This document shows positions 36,107-47,436 of a DNA stretch of 64,000 nt, piece by piece. This DNA is from Orobanche coerulescens (taxonomy: Eukaryota > Streptophyta > Magnoliopsida > Lamiales > Orobanchaceae), in the NCBI GenBank assembly GCA_033398695.1, contig CM065814.1, positions 81,114,358 to 81,178,357 on the forward strand, given 5' to 3'. Each line of letters opens with the position of its first letter. The stretch's first letter is position 1. The notes under the pieces were generated by a model, which was not told the DNA's origin, ran no database searches, and saw only the letters and a list, made by a program, of their open reading frames with translations. Made by a program: the position numbers and the translations under genes.

Positions 36107-38301
36107 TGTAATACTACCAGTATTACATGCTTTTTACTTTGGGCGCTCACGTCTATTTTTCCTGTTTGATAAATAAATGTACTCCATTGCAATAAAACAT
36201 ATTCTGTATAATATGGTTGTACGGCATCGTATCTATTATTCGTGTATTGTGATGGCATGATGATTGACGAACTTTCAGTGACATACCTCGATGTCGTTAG
36301 GTAATTATCGGTGCGAATATGACGGTGGCCAACGTCTTGTTCCCCGAGAGATTTCCGGACGACATGGAGAGGGAGTCGTGTCATAATAAATTAATGAGAT
36401 GATAATTTGACAAACAAAACTGTCCTTTACGTACGTTATACTCCGACCCATTACGTACGCTATGTCTGAGCCATTACGTACGTTATATGTTGGCCCTTAC
36501 GTACGTAACAACGGTCTTCGGTCTTCGGACAGGAATCTTCGTCCGGTAGTACGCGTGCCGACCAACTTTCGGCGTGATTGCGACAGGCAAGTCAACGAGG
36601 TGTTACGTACGTAAACCCGCTGCTACGCATTTAACGATGTGGGTGAATCGTTCCAGTGAGTTCCTTACGTACGTTAAGTATTTTGCCATAACGTACGTAA
36701 AGCCTCTTATGTACGTAATGCGTGAGGCATAACGTACGTAAGGGCAACTTAAGTTTATGAAAGAACACCTTGTCTTTCATTTCTCCCGTCCCAAACATCA
36801 TCCCTCTTCCTTGTACACTACTCTCCACCATCGTTGAACCAATTCTAGCCTCCCAATTCAAGTGCTATCCTATTAGAGTGCGTTAATTAAGCTTCGGGGA
36901 AGGTCTTGAAGGTGTTATCTTCTCGTTCTCCTTCGTCCACCGTCGTTATTCATCATCTTTTGTCAATTAAGGTAAGTTTATTCAATCTTGAACTCATTTC
37001 AGTATTGTTTAGTAAGTTTTAGTAAACCCCGGATGCCTTGGGTAGCTTAGAACCCTCCGTAATAATCGAACCGGTATATAGCTATCGCAATTGTTAATCG
37101 ATATCCATCAAAGCTTGAAATTGGAATGAATAATGGTAGAACTCATAATCATATTTCTAATCACCAACTTCTCGGAATCATCTTGAAGGATTTCATATAT
37201 AACCATACTATCATGTTGAATAAAACCGTCAATGAATCCTTGATGAAGTTACCAACAATTTCTAGCTAAATAGATACCGAAACATGTTAAAATGATGGAT
37301 TAATCGTTCTAGACTTGCATATTAAGACAACGATGAAATATTGGTGATTGTCGGTTATAATTAACTAGGAATGTTGTGTTAAAACACTATTGTTTGGCGG
37401 ACGGATAACTTATAGAGAATGCCGAACCTAAAGAACTTAATGGCACGCATTATGGAAAAAATGGAGAAATTCGATTCCGACATCATAAACAACTAGGATA
37501 GGTTTTAACATACGGGAGGGGGAGGAACGTTGATCATTATTAATATCACTAGATGTTAATCGACAAACATGTAATAGGTCGGATTTAAGTGCGATCGCTC
37601 GCCGTTGCCTTGTCCTAAATAACTCGCGTCGGATTTGAGGCAAGTGAATCTTGCTCAGACTTTACGTCTTATAATTTTAGACATAGTAAATGTTACTATT
37701 GTGGAATGGTGCTATTACGATTATCTTGTCCGGAGTATTCCCGAGTAGATACTACCGTGACCCTTGGCCGCGGCCTTGGGAGTTTTCTTGTTGGACCGTG
37801 TTGCGGGATAAAACCTGAATGGTACCCACGTCCGGAGTATTCCTGTGTAGATACTTCCGTGACCCTTGGTTGCGACCTTGGGAGTTTATGTGCTGATAAA
37901 AAGGAATAACATGGAACATTCGGTGATAACTTTATTCCTGGAAATTATTAGATTTTACTTTTGAGTTAAGTTGGGATTGTTTCTGACCTAGGTTACTGGC
38001 ACGACATGTCGTGCCAGGTAAATTTGTTGAATTTGTGCAGGACACCCCCGAAGGTTACGGCCAGGCGTGAGCTGTGTTGGAAGAAGGCCTGTTAATTTCT
38101 TAAATAAATTTGAACATTCCACGTTGTGTAATAACCGTATGTACGGACACTATTTGCATTTGTACCTTGGGATGTACGAATACTTTCTTAATTACTTCCG
38201 TATATTACCACTTTTAATAAAATATTTTAGAAACTTGCCTTGTGGGTCCCTCATGGGATCTACGGCACTGTGGCGTCCCGGTTCATTTTGGGGGCGTTAC
38301 A
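36107..38301 (+). mobile_element. 3' LTR of G3
   Basis: Direct repeat of 29084-31278. The dyad array is at 36428-36741, and the TATA box is altered to TATGAAAG near 36756. It keeps sequences such as CTGACCTAGGTTACTGG near 37984 that are shortened in the 5' copy. It is followed by the target duplication atagc. Confidence 0.94.
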
Positions 38302-38306
38302 ATAGC

Positions 38307-38660
38307 ACGCCGAGGTATTGGATACAGGAGCCCCGTTATCCCTCGAGACAGCAGATGCCGGTTCAGTATCAACAACAGCATTGGGAATCCAACTAGAGAC
38401 CCAGAAGGCAAGCTGTTAGGCCTAAGAAAATGGCTCCACCTCCAAGACGGCACTCGTACTGGATTAATAATAATAACCCTGAATTTTTCATGCATAATAA
38501 TTATCATGGTTATAACAACTACGGATATGCCCCCCCGTAGAGATCGCAACACTGTACCGAGTATGTCCTACAGTAAACCAATTGCTGCCAGGAAAACTTG
38601 GGTACCAAGAGGAACTAACAATCATGGACCCAAAAATCAAAGGGGACCTAAATCTACTTA
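38307..38660 (+). pseudogene. Copia gag, 3' part (after G3)
   Basis: With one target-site copy skipped, the gag frame that stopped at 29083 continues here in frame and encodes a Gln/Tyr/Asn/Pro-rich tail. A TAG at about 38391-38393 and further stops break it. The tail leads into the protease without an independent start. Confidence 0.75.
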
Positions 38661-41600
38661 ATCTCTTTGTTACAGGACATTCTAGAGGAGGATACCTGGT
38701 ACTTTGATAGTGGATGCTCTCGGCACATGACCGGAGATAGGAGCAAGCTATCAGATTTTGAAGAAGGTCGCGGTCTAAAAGTTCGTTTCGGTGATAAATC
38801 TAAAGGAAGGACAAGAGGGAAAGGAAACCTACTTGTCGGGAAATTCAAAGTCACCGATGTTGCATATGTTGAAGGCTTACAGTATAATCTACTTAGTATT
38901 AGCCAGTTTTGTGATAAACAGTTCTCGGTGAAGTTCTATATAGATCGCTGTAGGGTCAAAAACATCCAAACCAAGGAAGTTGTGCTTACAGGAAGCAGAT
39001 CAGGTAATATGTATATTGCTGGCTGGAAGCCTATGAGCTCCTCAATTCCATGCTTTGTTGGCAAAGGCACTGCAGATCTTAGCTGGTTATGGCACAAAAG
39101 GATGTCTCACGTCAACTTCAAGACAATCAACAAGCTCTCAAGACAGGGAATGGTTAGAGGTTTGCCAAATGTGTCATTCAAGAAGGACAGCGTCTGCGGA
39201 CCATGTCAGAAAGGCAAGCAAATCAAGTCAACCCCGAAGAGCAAATCCTACCTTTCAACCCAAAGAGTGTTGGAAATGCTACACATGGATCTCTACGGTC
39301 CTGTAGACCCAGTAAGTTTGGGAGGTAAGAAATACTGCATGGTTGTTGTTGATGATTATTCCAGGTATGCTTGGACGATCTTTCTTAGCAAGAAGAAGGA
39401 AACAACATCAAAGCTGCCCGAGCTCCTGAGAAAGTTGCAAAATTAAAAGGCATCGAGTATCGTGTGCATTCATTCCGACAGAGGTACAGAATTTACTAAC
39501 CGCTTTATAGAGCAATACTGTTCGGAGAATGGAATACAGCACGAATACTCAGCTGCCCGTACACCTCAACAAAATGGTGTTTCCGAGTGAAAGAATAGGA
39601 CGTTGAAAGAAGCAACAAGGACAATGATTGCCGCAAGCAAATTGCCACAGCGTTTCTGGGGTGAAGCAACCAATACAGCATGCTACACTCAAAACCGCTG
39701 TATCGTCAACAAGCACCACAACAAAACAGCATATGAGGTATGGAACAACAAAACTCCGTTAGTTTCATATTTCCACATTTTTGGATGCAGGTGTTATGTA
39801 TTGAATAATGGGAAGGACCAACTTAGAACCTTTGATGAGAAATCAGATGAAGGAATATTCGTAGGATACTCCTCCGTCAGCAAAGCTTTCAGAATCTTTA
39901 ACAAAAGGAAGCTGACGATCGAGGAATCAGTTCATGTAGTGTTTGACGAACCACACTATGACCCTACAAGAGTAGATGATATCACTCAGAACATTCACCA
40001 TCTCTCTATCTTGGATCCTCCAACTCCCATAGAACCTGTCGTTGATTTAGAAATCAACCCCACAGCTGTAAGAATCGATGTGGATGAAGCCAATGCTGTA
40101 CAAACTGAAGCTGTATCCACAAAATCTTTCGATACAGTACGGGATCCTGAATTAGAACCGACCGAAGATGGTTGAGAGATCACCCGCAAGAGCTGATCAT
40201 TGGAAACATAAATGCTGGTGTTTCTATTCGTAGGAGAATACAGAGTACACAAGGAAATGTACTCTGTGCACAAGAAGAATCTGATGCTAAGATATCACGG
40301 TTTCCTGAATGGAAATCTCAGTCCGAGCTTAGAAGACTCAATATGTGCACTATCGCTGTATTCTTAGCCCAGTCCGAACCTGTTTCGACCATAGACGCTC
40401 TTAATAATTCTCATTGGATATCATCTATGGAAGAAGAGCTTAATGGTTTCGAAAGAAACAATGTATGGTATCTTGTACCCAGACCTACACATCAATCGGT
40501 TATAGGAACCAAATAGGTATTTCGAAACAAAAAGGATCGAAATGGACTTATCATAAGGAACAAATCCAGACTAGTCGCACAAGGCTATAGTCAGGAAGAA
40601 GGCATAGACTATGATGAAACCTTCGCCCCTGTAGCGAGACTAGAAGCCATTAGGATATTTCTAGCCTTTGCCGCCCATAAGAGTTTTATTGTATACCAAA
40701 TGAACGTCAAAAGTGCTTTCCTGAATGGAGACCTTGCAGAAGAAGTTTATGTTGAACAACCACCAGGGTTTGCCAACACAGACGGTATCGACCTAGTTTA
40801 CAGACTAAGGAAAGCGCTGTATGGACTTAAACAAGCCCCTAGAGCACAGTACGAAACCCCGTCCCGAGATCTAACCAACAACGGATTTGAGAAAGGTGCT
40901 GTGGACAAGACCTTGTTCAAGATACAGGAAGGTGATGACCTTCTTATGGTGCAAATCTATGTGGATGATATTATTTTTGGTTCAACTAACCTTGCTTTAT
41001 GTCAAATGTTCTCTCATCTCATGCAAAGTAAATTTGAAATGAGTATGACGGGGGAACTTAGTTATTTTCTAGGTTTGCAGGTAAAACAGATGCCTACAGG
41101 TATTTTCATCAACCAAGAAAAATACAGCAAGGAGCTTCTCAACAAATTTGGAATGAACACTTCCAAATCCTCGCCAACCCCCATGAGCACTTCCGTGAAA
41201 ATTAGTGCTGATGAAGCCGGAAAGCCATTTGACCAATCACTCTACAGGAAGCTCATTAGTTCGCTCCTATACCTAACGGCTAGCAGGCCCGACATCCAGT
41301 TTGCTGTTGGAGTGTGTGCAAGATATCAAGTTGCACCTAAGGAATCACACTTCAATACAGCTAAATGAATCCTGAAGTACATTAAAGGAACAGTCGATGC
41401 AGGACTATGGTATCCTAAGGAAGGCGGATTCGATTTAGTTGGATACAGCGACTCGGATCTCGGAGGCTGCAAGCTAGATAGGAAGAGTACAAGTGGAACT
41501 TGTCACTTTATTGGACCTAGACTTGTTTCTTGGTTCAGTAAGAAGCAATTGGCTAATTCTCTTTCCACGGCTGAATTAGAGTACTATGCTGCTGGTAGTT

Positions 41601-41875
41601 GCTGTATGCAGATCCTTTGGATGCAGCAACAATTGTCAGATTATGGAATCGATGCCAGAGAGACTCCAATCATGTGTGATAGCACGAGTGCAATTTCAAT
41701 CACGCACAATCCTGTCCTGCACTCGCCCACTAAGCATATCAACATGAAGCATCACTTTATAAGGAATCACGTCGAGAACAAGGATGTTCGCCTTGAAAAA
41801 GTTCATACAGACGTTCAGCTGGCCGACATCTTCACCAAGCCGTTCGACACAGCAAGATTCAACATGCTCAGATAA
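38661..41875 (+). pseudogene. Copia pol: protease, integrase, RT, RNase H, inactivated
   Basis: The protease motif WYFDSGCSRHMTGD lies near 38697. Pre-integrase follows (LWHKRMSHVNF), with a zinc region (CGPCQKGKQ). The integrase core has LHMDLYGPV, then a frameshift near 39440, a second Asp (SDRGTEF), and Glu in NGVSE followed at once by TGA (39588-39590). The tail reads to 40175, where the frame shifts again. RT and RNase H occupy one frame (40172-41875) with a TAG at 40514-40516 and a TGA at 41366-41368. The RT motif usually read [10 protein letters not shown] is [10 protein letters not shown] here, so a catalytic Asp has become Asn; YVDDI is intact. RNase H keeps GYSDSDLGG, a Glu in STAELEYYAA, and CDSTSAI. 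It is dead as written. Confidence 0.92.
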
Positions 41876-42540
41876 GAATTGGGAATGCTACAACCAGACT
41901 CCCTGTAAGTAAATTACTGTTTTTACTCAACAAATTGAGGGGGAACGCTGTAAGACCCAAGAATACAGTATCCAATGTTAATTATTCGTACACTCAGAAT
42001 CGTCAATACAGCACTGTGGCGAGCGAAGACATATGAATCCTACAGCTGACGTGTGCAATAATTAAGGGGGAATACTGTAGGACCCATGAATACAGCATTA
42101 ATCCTTAAGTTGCTGTATGGAATTTAAAACCTATACGTACCTTTTTGAGGGGGAACGCTGTATCGACGCGGAAACAGCACATACTATAGGATTTCGATTC
42201 AGTATATATATAATATCATATTATTTCTTTTTAAAATGATTTTTTGTCCACGTGCCCTGTTTTTATGTCAAACGTCATGTACATTAAATGCCTTACACGA
42301 CATCTGGACAACTGAATCTCAAAAGCCGCGATGTTTTAAATTGTTTATTGGTTTAAAACCGCCGTTTTAGGCATTTAGGGAGACACAAATGTCAGAAATG
42401 GGACCCGCTCATTTTTTAAACATTTAATTGGATTAGCGTACCAGTTACACTCAGTCCATCTTAACCGTTGATTTCAAAAACCGGTTCCCATCCCTTAAAA
42501 TCTGACCATTCGTACTCTGCAACACCCTATTTCTCCGCCC
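41876..42540 (+). other. Spacer between copia pol and the 3' ORF, with repeated purine tracts
   Basis: The polypurine-like unit TTGAGGGGGAACGCTGTA occurs at 41935-41952 and 42145-42162, and a variant (AAGGGGGAATACTGTAGGACCC) starts near 42064. Each is followed by a GACCCA(A/T)GAATACAG or TATCGACG context, so a unit of roughly 100-130 bp has been repeated. Such purine tracts resemble plus-strand primer sites. The remainder is AT-rich with no coding potential. Confidence 0.65.
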
Positions 42541-42543
42541 AAC

Positions 42544-42550
42544 TATAAAA
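42544..42550 (+). promoter_or_regulatory. Candidate internal TATA box for the copia 3' ORF
   Basis: AACTATAAAAGGAC lies 145 bases upstream of the ATG at 42689. The intervening sequence has the look of a plant 5' leader (A/C/T-rich, no ATG in good context), and the start context CAAATGGCT is favourable. This suggests the 3' ORF may be transcribed separately from the genomic RNA; that is inference. Confidence 0.45.
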
Positions 42551-42688
42551 GGACTGAATCTGCCATTAGAGACTCTTTACGCTTTCTGCAAATTCAAGAG
42601 TTCTCAAGCAAAAACAGCCTACATACTTTTCTGCATTTTACTGCATATTTCGATTATTTTCTTGCACATTTTCTTAAGAAATCATCAA

Positions 42689-45600
42689 ATGGCTGGACAA
42701 ACTTCTTCTCCTGCTCTGAAGAAAACAGCTAACATCATTGATGGCCGGATCTTTTCAAGATCTGTTATCATTGAGCGCATTATGTCTAAAACCAACGACG
42801 CAGAACCCATGGAGTACATCATAACTCGACTTCGTCAACAAGGCCTCTATCGCCTTGGAAGTCAGACCGCTGATAAGTACGATGCTCATCTGGTTGAGGA
42901 ATTTTACCTCAACGCTGCCGTACGCTTTCTGTCATTGGCCCAAGGAGGTCATGTTGCCGACATCACCGCTACAATCCAGGGAGTTGAGATCTGTATTGAT
43001 AACGATCTGCTCCAGAACATCTACAGGCTACCCGCTGATGGCCTGACTATGGATCAACTTGAGACATTCGGGTCTCAAGAGCTAATCACTAAATTTTATG
43101 GACTGTTCACAGGCTCCAAAGTTGTCGACATGGTTCAGACTACATGTCACAAGAAAAAATTTTGTCTCCCATATGTATATCTTCATGATTTTTGCTGCAA
43201 GATAATTGAGAATCGAACCGGTGCGTTCGAAATGTGTACCAACCTGAGGTTCATGATGATGGTGGCTATTCTGACCTGTGAAAAGGTCAATTGGTGCCAG
43301 ATAATCCTGAAGCGCCTGCAAGAGGAGGTGTGCAAGCCGGCCACCCAGAAGAGATCTTTTGGTTTGATGTTAAACCATATCCTGACGAAATGCGGACTGT
43401 CACAATCCGCTAATGCTAAGAAGAATAACCCCAGGATATACCTAGGAGGCGTCAATCCTACTGCGTATAATCAAACCACTATGGTCTGCAACCATCTAAA
43501 AACTGGAAGTATGCCAGTTTCCGCAAATCCACGAGATGAGTCCTTGAAGTTCCAGGAAGTGGAATCTTAAAAGAAGAGAAAGAGATCTCACAGCAAGAAA
43601 CCCACTGCTGGTGAGAAGCCCAAGAAGAGACTTAGGAGGCTTTCTAAAGTCAAAACTGCCAAGCCCTCCGAAGAAGTCTCCCCCGTGGGTCAAACCACTG
43701 AAAAACAACCCCAGGGCCCAACCCCTGTGGAAGAGGTGTCCCCTACTGTATCGACAGTAGATCCTGAGCCTTTGGTGGCTAGGACGGATAATGAGACATC
43801 TGCCAATGAACAAGACTTTAGCGAGTCGGTTGCCCATTTGGAGCCAACAGCTACTTCTCCTCTGCGGGATCCCACACCCGTACAGGATCCATCTTCCTTC
43901 AGGGCACCATCCCCTGTAAGGAGTCCCACTTCCATACAGGATCCCATGCACATGCGAATCCCTCGCTACAGCGTCTCCAGACGTTGTACGTAGTCCCTCC
44001 CCTGACTCCATTATTCATAAGATCCTTCTTTCTGTTCAAATTGAACATGCTTACGAAAGATTTCTAACATGGAAAGGCTACAGGCTAGCTCCGTACGAAA
44101 CATTGTACATCTGGAGCGATTGGAGCCAAGAAGAAAGATTCGTCTCAGAAGTAACGGACTCAATGGAAATTGAAGCCCTGATCCGATGGGAAAATGCCTT
44201 ATGCAAGGAGCTGATTGAAAGCCATCTGTTGCAGAAATCTGACGCTAGAAGGAAAGGAAAGGACAAGTCAGAGGACTCTCTCGCACATCCAAAAGACGAT
44301 GATAATGACTCAGACGACGACGACGATGCTTTTCAAGCTGGTCTGAGGATGAGTTGTGAAGAGGCTCAAGCTAGAGACGCCTCTCCACCCAAAGGTGACG
44401 AAGGGCAATCTACTCGAAGCAATCCCCCTTCACCACAACAAGAGTTAATTCCCGACGAAGAGGAATCAGTCCCTCCAGTCGAGGAAGTTGAAGCAATTTT
44501 GGAACAGGCACCTGAGCCTGCTGCCACCGAAGAAGTTGTACCTGAAAGACAACAGGAGGATTCAGTCCCTCCTGTATCCATGTCTACTGAAGAAACTTCG
44601 CAACAGGAAGCCACTCAACCCCCTGTCGCCAAATCAGAACAAGCTGCTCCCGCCCCTTCAACCGTGGAATCCGAGGACGGTATCGAACCTGAGGATGTCC
44701 AACTTACTTCATGCCCAACCGTGAACGTAAGGAGGTTGAACAGCTCTGAAGACTTTGCTCAACCAGATTCTCCTATTTCTGCCGCTAGGAAAGAGCGCCT
44801 GCGCGCACTTGGTCTTCAAACTGTATTCATCCAGGATGCAGTGAATGCTCTGTCTTCCATTGAGAAAACATTAAATTGGATGCATACTTCTGCTGTGGAG
44901 GAGATGACCACTCTACCACATGAAGTATCTCGTGTTGTCGAGGCATTCGTTCTTCTGCCAGAAGTTTTCAAACAAGCTCTGAAAATCATAGAAGATAAGC
45001 AGGAGCAACTCCTGAAGGAAGAAGCAACCAAAACACGAATAGCTGAAGCCAAGACCGCATGTGCCATGATTGAAAACAGCTCTCAATTGCGCGCCCACGA
45101 CAAATGTATCAAGGATATGTCGTAGACGCTTTCCGCCCTTGTAGAGAGAATGACTAACATCGAGACGAAACAGGATGCTGCACTAGAAATCCTAGAACGT
45201 CTTGATGAAGCCAAAAAGGGGGAAGAGGCAAGAGAAGCTGCTAGGAGAATCAGGCTACAGCAAGAAAGGGAATTCGAGGCCGCTCAAGATAGCATCACTT
45301 CCGAGTTAAACAAGCTAGCCCCTCACTCCCAAAGTTTTAAGATTTCAGGCTCCCGACCTGAATTTCATGATCCAAATGTTCCGTGGCAAAATCTAATCCA
45401 GAGACCTTCTGAAATTCGTCTGCCGACCAACCGCCATCCTACTACAGATGAAGTGAAGCAATGGAGGAAAAACGAACTGATGAGATACTTTGTCAAACTA
45501 ATCAGGGAATCGCCATCTTCAAGATCTATAAAACGTTAGCGGAGGCCGAAGACAAATTTACGAAGATGTTAGAAGATGGAAAACTCCCTCTCCAGCTTGA

Positions 45601-45787
45601 TATGAAGAGCAAACACAAAAGAGGAGATCGGATCACCCATCCAGAAGACTGGATTCTTGCCTTTGATCGATCCTATGAAGGAAGAGCTATATACCAGGAT
45701 CGAGGCAATGATTCCCTACAGAACTGGTGGCGTGGTACTGAGAATGATCCAGGGAGAAAGCCATGGAGCCATGCGGACTACAGATAG
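42689..45787 (+). pseudogene. Extra 3' ORF of SIRE-type copia (env-position protein)
   Basis: This frame of about 1030 codons sits after RNase H, where SIRE1-type elements carry their so-called env-like gene. The N-terminal 290 residues (42689-43570) form a compact domain, rich in Leu/Ile/Cys, that resembles proteins annotated as putative plant transposon protein. A TAA (43568-43570) interrupts it, and the same frame continues with a Lys/Arg-rich basic stretch and a Pro/Ser/Thr-rich region to 43993. After a frameshift come a short conserved block, an acidic Asp-run, a Pro/Glu-rich region (44280-44700) and helical, probably coiled-coil segments to 45125 (TAG). The frame then continues from 45150 and shifts near 45530 into the C-terminus (to 45787). 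I see no signal peptide, transmembrane segment or fusion peptide, so an envelope role is not supported by the sequence. Confidence 0.75.
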
Positions 45788-46281
45788 GAGCTGAAATCTC
45801 TGTATATTATTCTTGATTTATAATTTTTCTCTTCAAAACAGCAAACCATGTATTCAATTTATTTTGTATATCAATAAAAGTGTTTGTTTGTCTTGAAAGA
45901 TTACAACTCGTAATCTACTGTGTTGATGTATGATTACTTAAATTATTTGATTAACAATCTCAAGTATACAAACTTGATTGAAAATAAAGTTGTACGAACT
46001 AGTCTACGAACAGTTCATGATTTCAGTTGTAAGCTTAGAATAGATTGTAAGATTGTGCCTGCGCGCCCATCATAAGCTTAAGTTGTAAAAATCCTTAACT
46101 GTATCGAACTCGCCTGCGAGCAGTTCATCATTTAGACTAAGACAGACCTTTTGACGAAAGACCAAGAAATCTGCCAGAAGACATCAAAGAAGATCACTTC
46201 ATGAAGAAGGTTTTGGCATCATCAAGAAGACTTGAAAAGTTAAGAAAGTAAGTCTTGGCAAATTGTCAAAAAGGGGGAAAT
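45788..46281 (+). other. 3' untranslated region and polypurine tract of copia
   Basis: AT-rich sequence in which an ACGAACTAGTCTACGAACAGTTCATGATTT-like segment recurs, diverged, near 46104 (CGAACTCGCCTGCGAGCAGTTCATCATTT). It ends AAAAAGGGGGAAAT (46269-46281), the polypurine tract touching the 3' LTR. Confidence 0.75.
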
Positions 46282-47431
46282 TGTTGGGAAAACAAGAAAC
46301 CATGTATCGAAACAGCCGGGATATCCAATCCCTGTATCGAATGGTATTTGATAAAGAGGTTTTGACATATATGCCAATCCGCATACAGTAAAGGAAAACT
46401 GTATCGAAGCATTGAGGCATTATCCTGTATCGAAGACCTGCCTCGAATCAGCATATAGTGAAGCCCTTCAGTACAGCAAGAAGTCTTATAAAAGACCAAG
46501 TATGGAAACTGTCTCAAATCTCAAATACAGATATCTTCCATACAGCTCACAACAGGACAAAGAAGGAATCTCCATAAGTCAAGTCCCGTTGAATAAAGAA
46601 GTATTTAAATACTCAAGGATAAAGTATTTAAATACTGTCAGTCAACAGATCTTCAAATCCCGCTAAATCCGGATCGTGTTATAATCCCGTTGGAATGAAA
46701 TCTCACTCAAACGGATACATCTCAACGGATATATATTTCAGAGACTATATATATCACATCAAGATGCTGAAGATCAGTTACCTAAGCTATCAAAATTATT
46801 ATCAGAGCAAAACATATCTCCATAGCTTACTGCAACTCAGATCAAAAGAGATATACAGTGCTCATCATTCTGAACAACACTTCATTAGCTGAAAGCTCTT
46901 AAAGTCAAAGTTGTTGTTCACCATCTGTTCTATACTTTGATCAAACATCCCTGTGTGGACTGAGCAATCTGTGCTTCTCCGGAACTGTGTGTGAAGGATT
47001 TACATTGAAGAAGACGAAGCTTCAGAACTGTGTGTGAAGAAGCAAGTCAAAGCATTAGCTCAAAACCAATCTGTGTGAACGGTTGAAGCTAAGATCTTTA
47101 TATCAATCTGTGTGAACGATATATTGATTGTGTGTTTTTATAATTACGTAGTTGTGTACGTAGTAATCATAATAAACTTTTTACTCCTGTGTGGAGGACC
47201 AGTGGACGTAGAGGGGTTTACCTCGAACCACGTTAATTATTATGTTATTTACCTTCAGTTTTTACTGTTTTAATTACTGTGATTAATTAAGTATACACTA
47301 TACATCTAGTTGCTGTATCCACAGCAATCTACTGTATCTAAGACTTCCGCTACGCACTCAGATTTAAAATCCATACAGTTTGTTGTTTAAACTATTTCCC
47401 AAACTGTATCCAGTATACTTAGTGGCCAACA
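46282..47431 (+). mobile_element. 3' LTR of the copia element
   Basis: Starts TGTTGGGAAAACAAG and ends GTGGCCAACA. It keeps the CTGTATC and CAG-containing motifs that are typical of the whole element and altered in the 5' copy. It is followed by the target duplication ctaag. Confidence 0.93.
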
Positions 47432-47436
47432 CTAAG

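Larger units (their letters stand above)
29084..38301 (+). mobile_element. G3: plus-strand chromovirus nested in copia gag
   Basis: LTRs 29084-31278 and 36107-38301 (2195 bp each) start TGTAATACTACC and end GGGGGCGTTACA. The 5-bp duplication atagc stands at 29079-29083 and 38302-38306. The primer binding site TGGTATCAGAGC is at 31284-31295. The palindrome AGTTTCGGGACGAAACT (36074-36090) and a purine tract (36095-36106) precede the 3' LTR. Gag, protease, RT, RNase H, integrase and chromodomain are all recognisable. It is the innermost insertion, hence the youngest in this stack, and its LTRs are nearly identical over most of their length. Confidence 0.95.
25905..47431 (+). mobile_element. SIRE/Maximus-type Ty1/copia element with extra 3' ORF, hosting G3
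   Basis: LTRs begin TGTTGGGAAAACAAG and end GTGGCCAACA (25905-27038, 1134 bp; 46282-47431, 1150 bp). The target duplication ctaag (25900-25904 and 47432-47436) lies in a G2 LTR. Domain order is gag, protease, integrase, RT, RNase H, the order of copia. A further frame of about 1000 codons lies between RNase H and the 3' LTR, as in SIRE1-like elements. The chromovirus G3 splits gag at 29083; the copia reading resumes in frame after it. Without G3 the element is about 12.3 kb. Confidence 0.93.

Noticed and set aside
42689..45787. Calling the copia 3' ORF a retroviral envelope gene
   Set aside because: No signal peptide, transmembrane segment, cleavage site or fusion peptide is visible; only the position is env-like.
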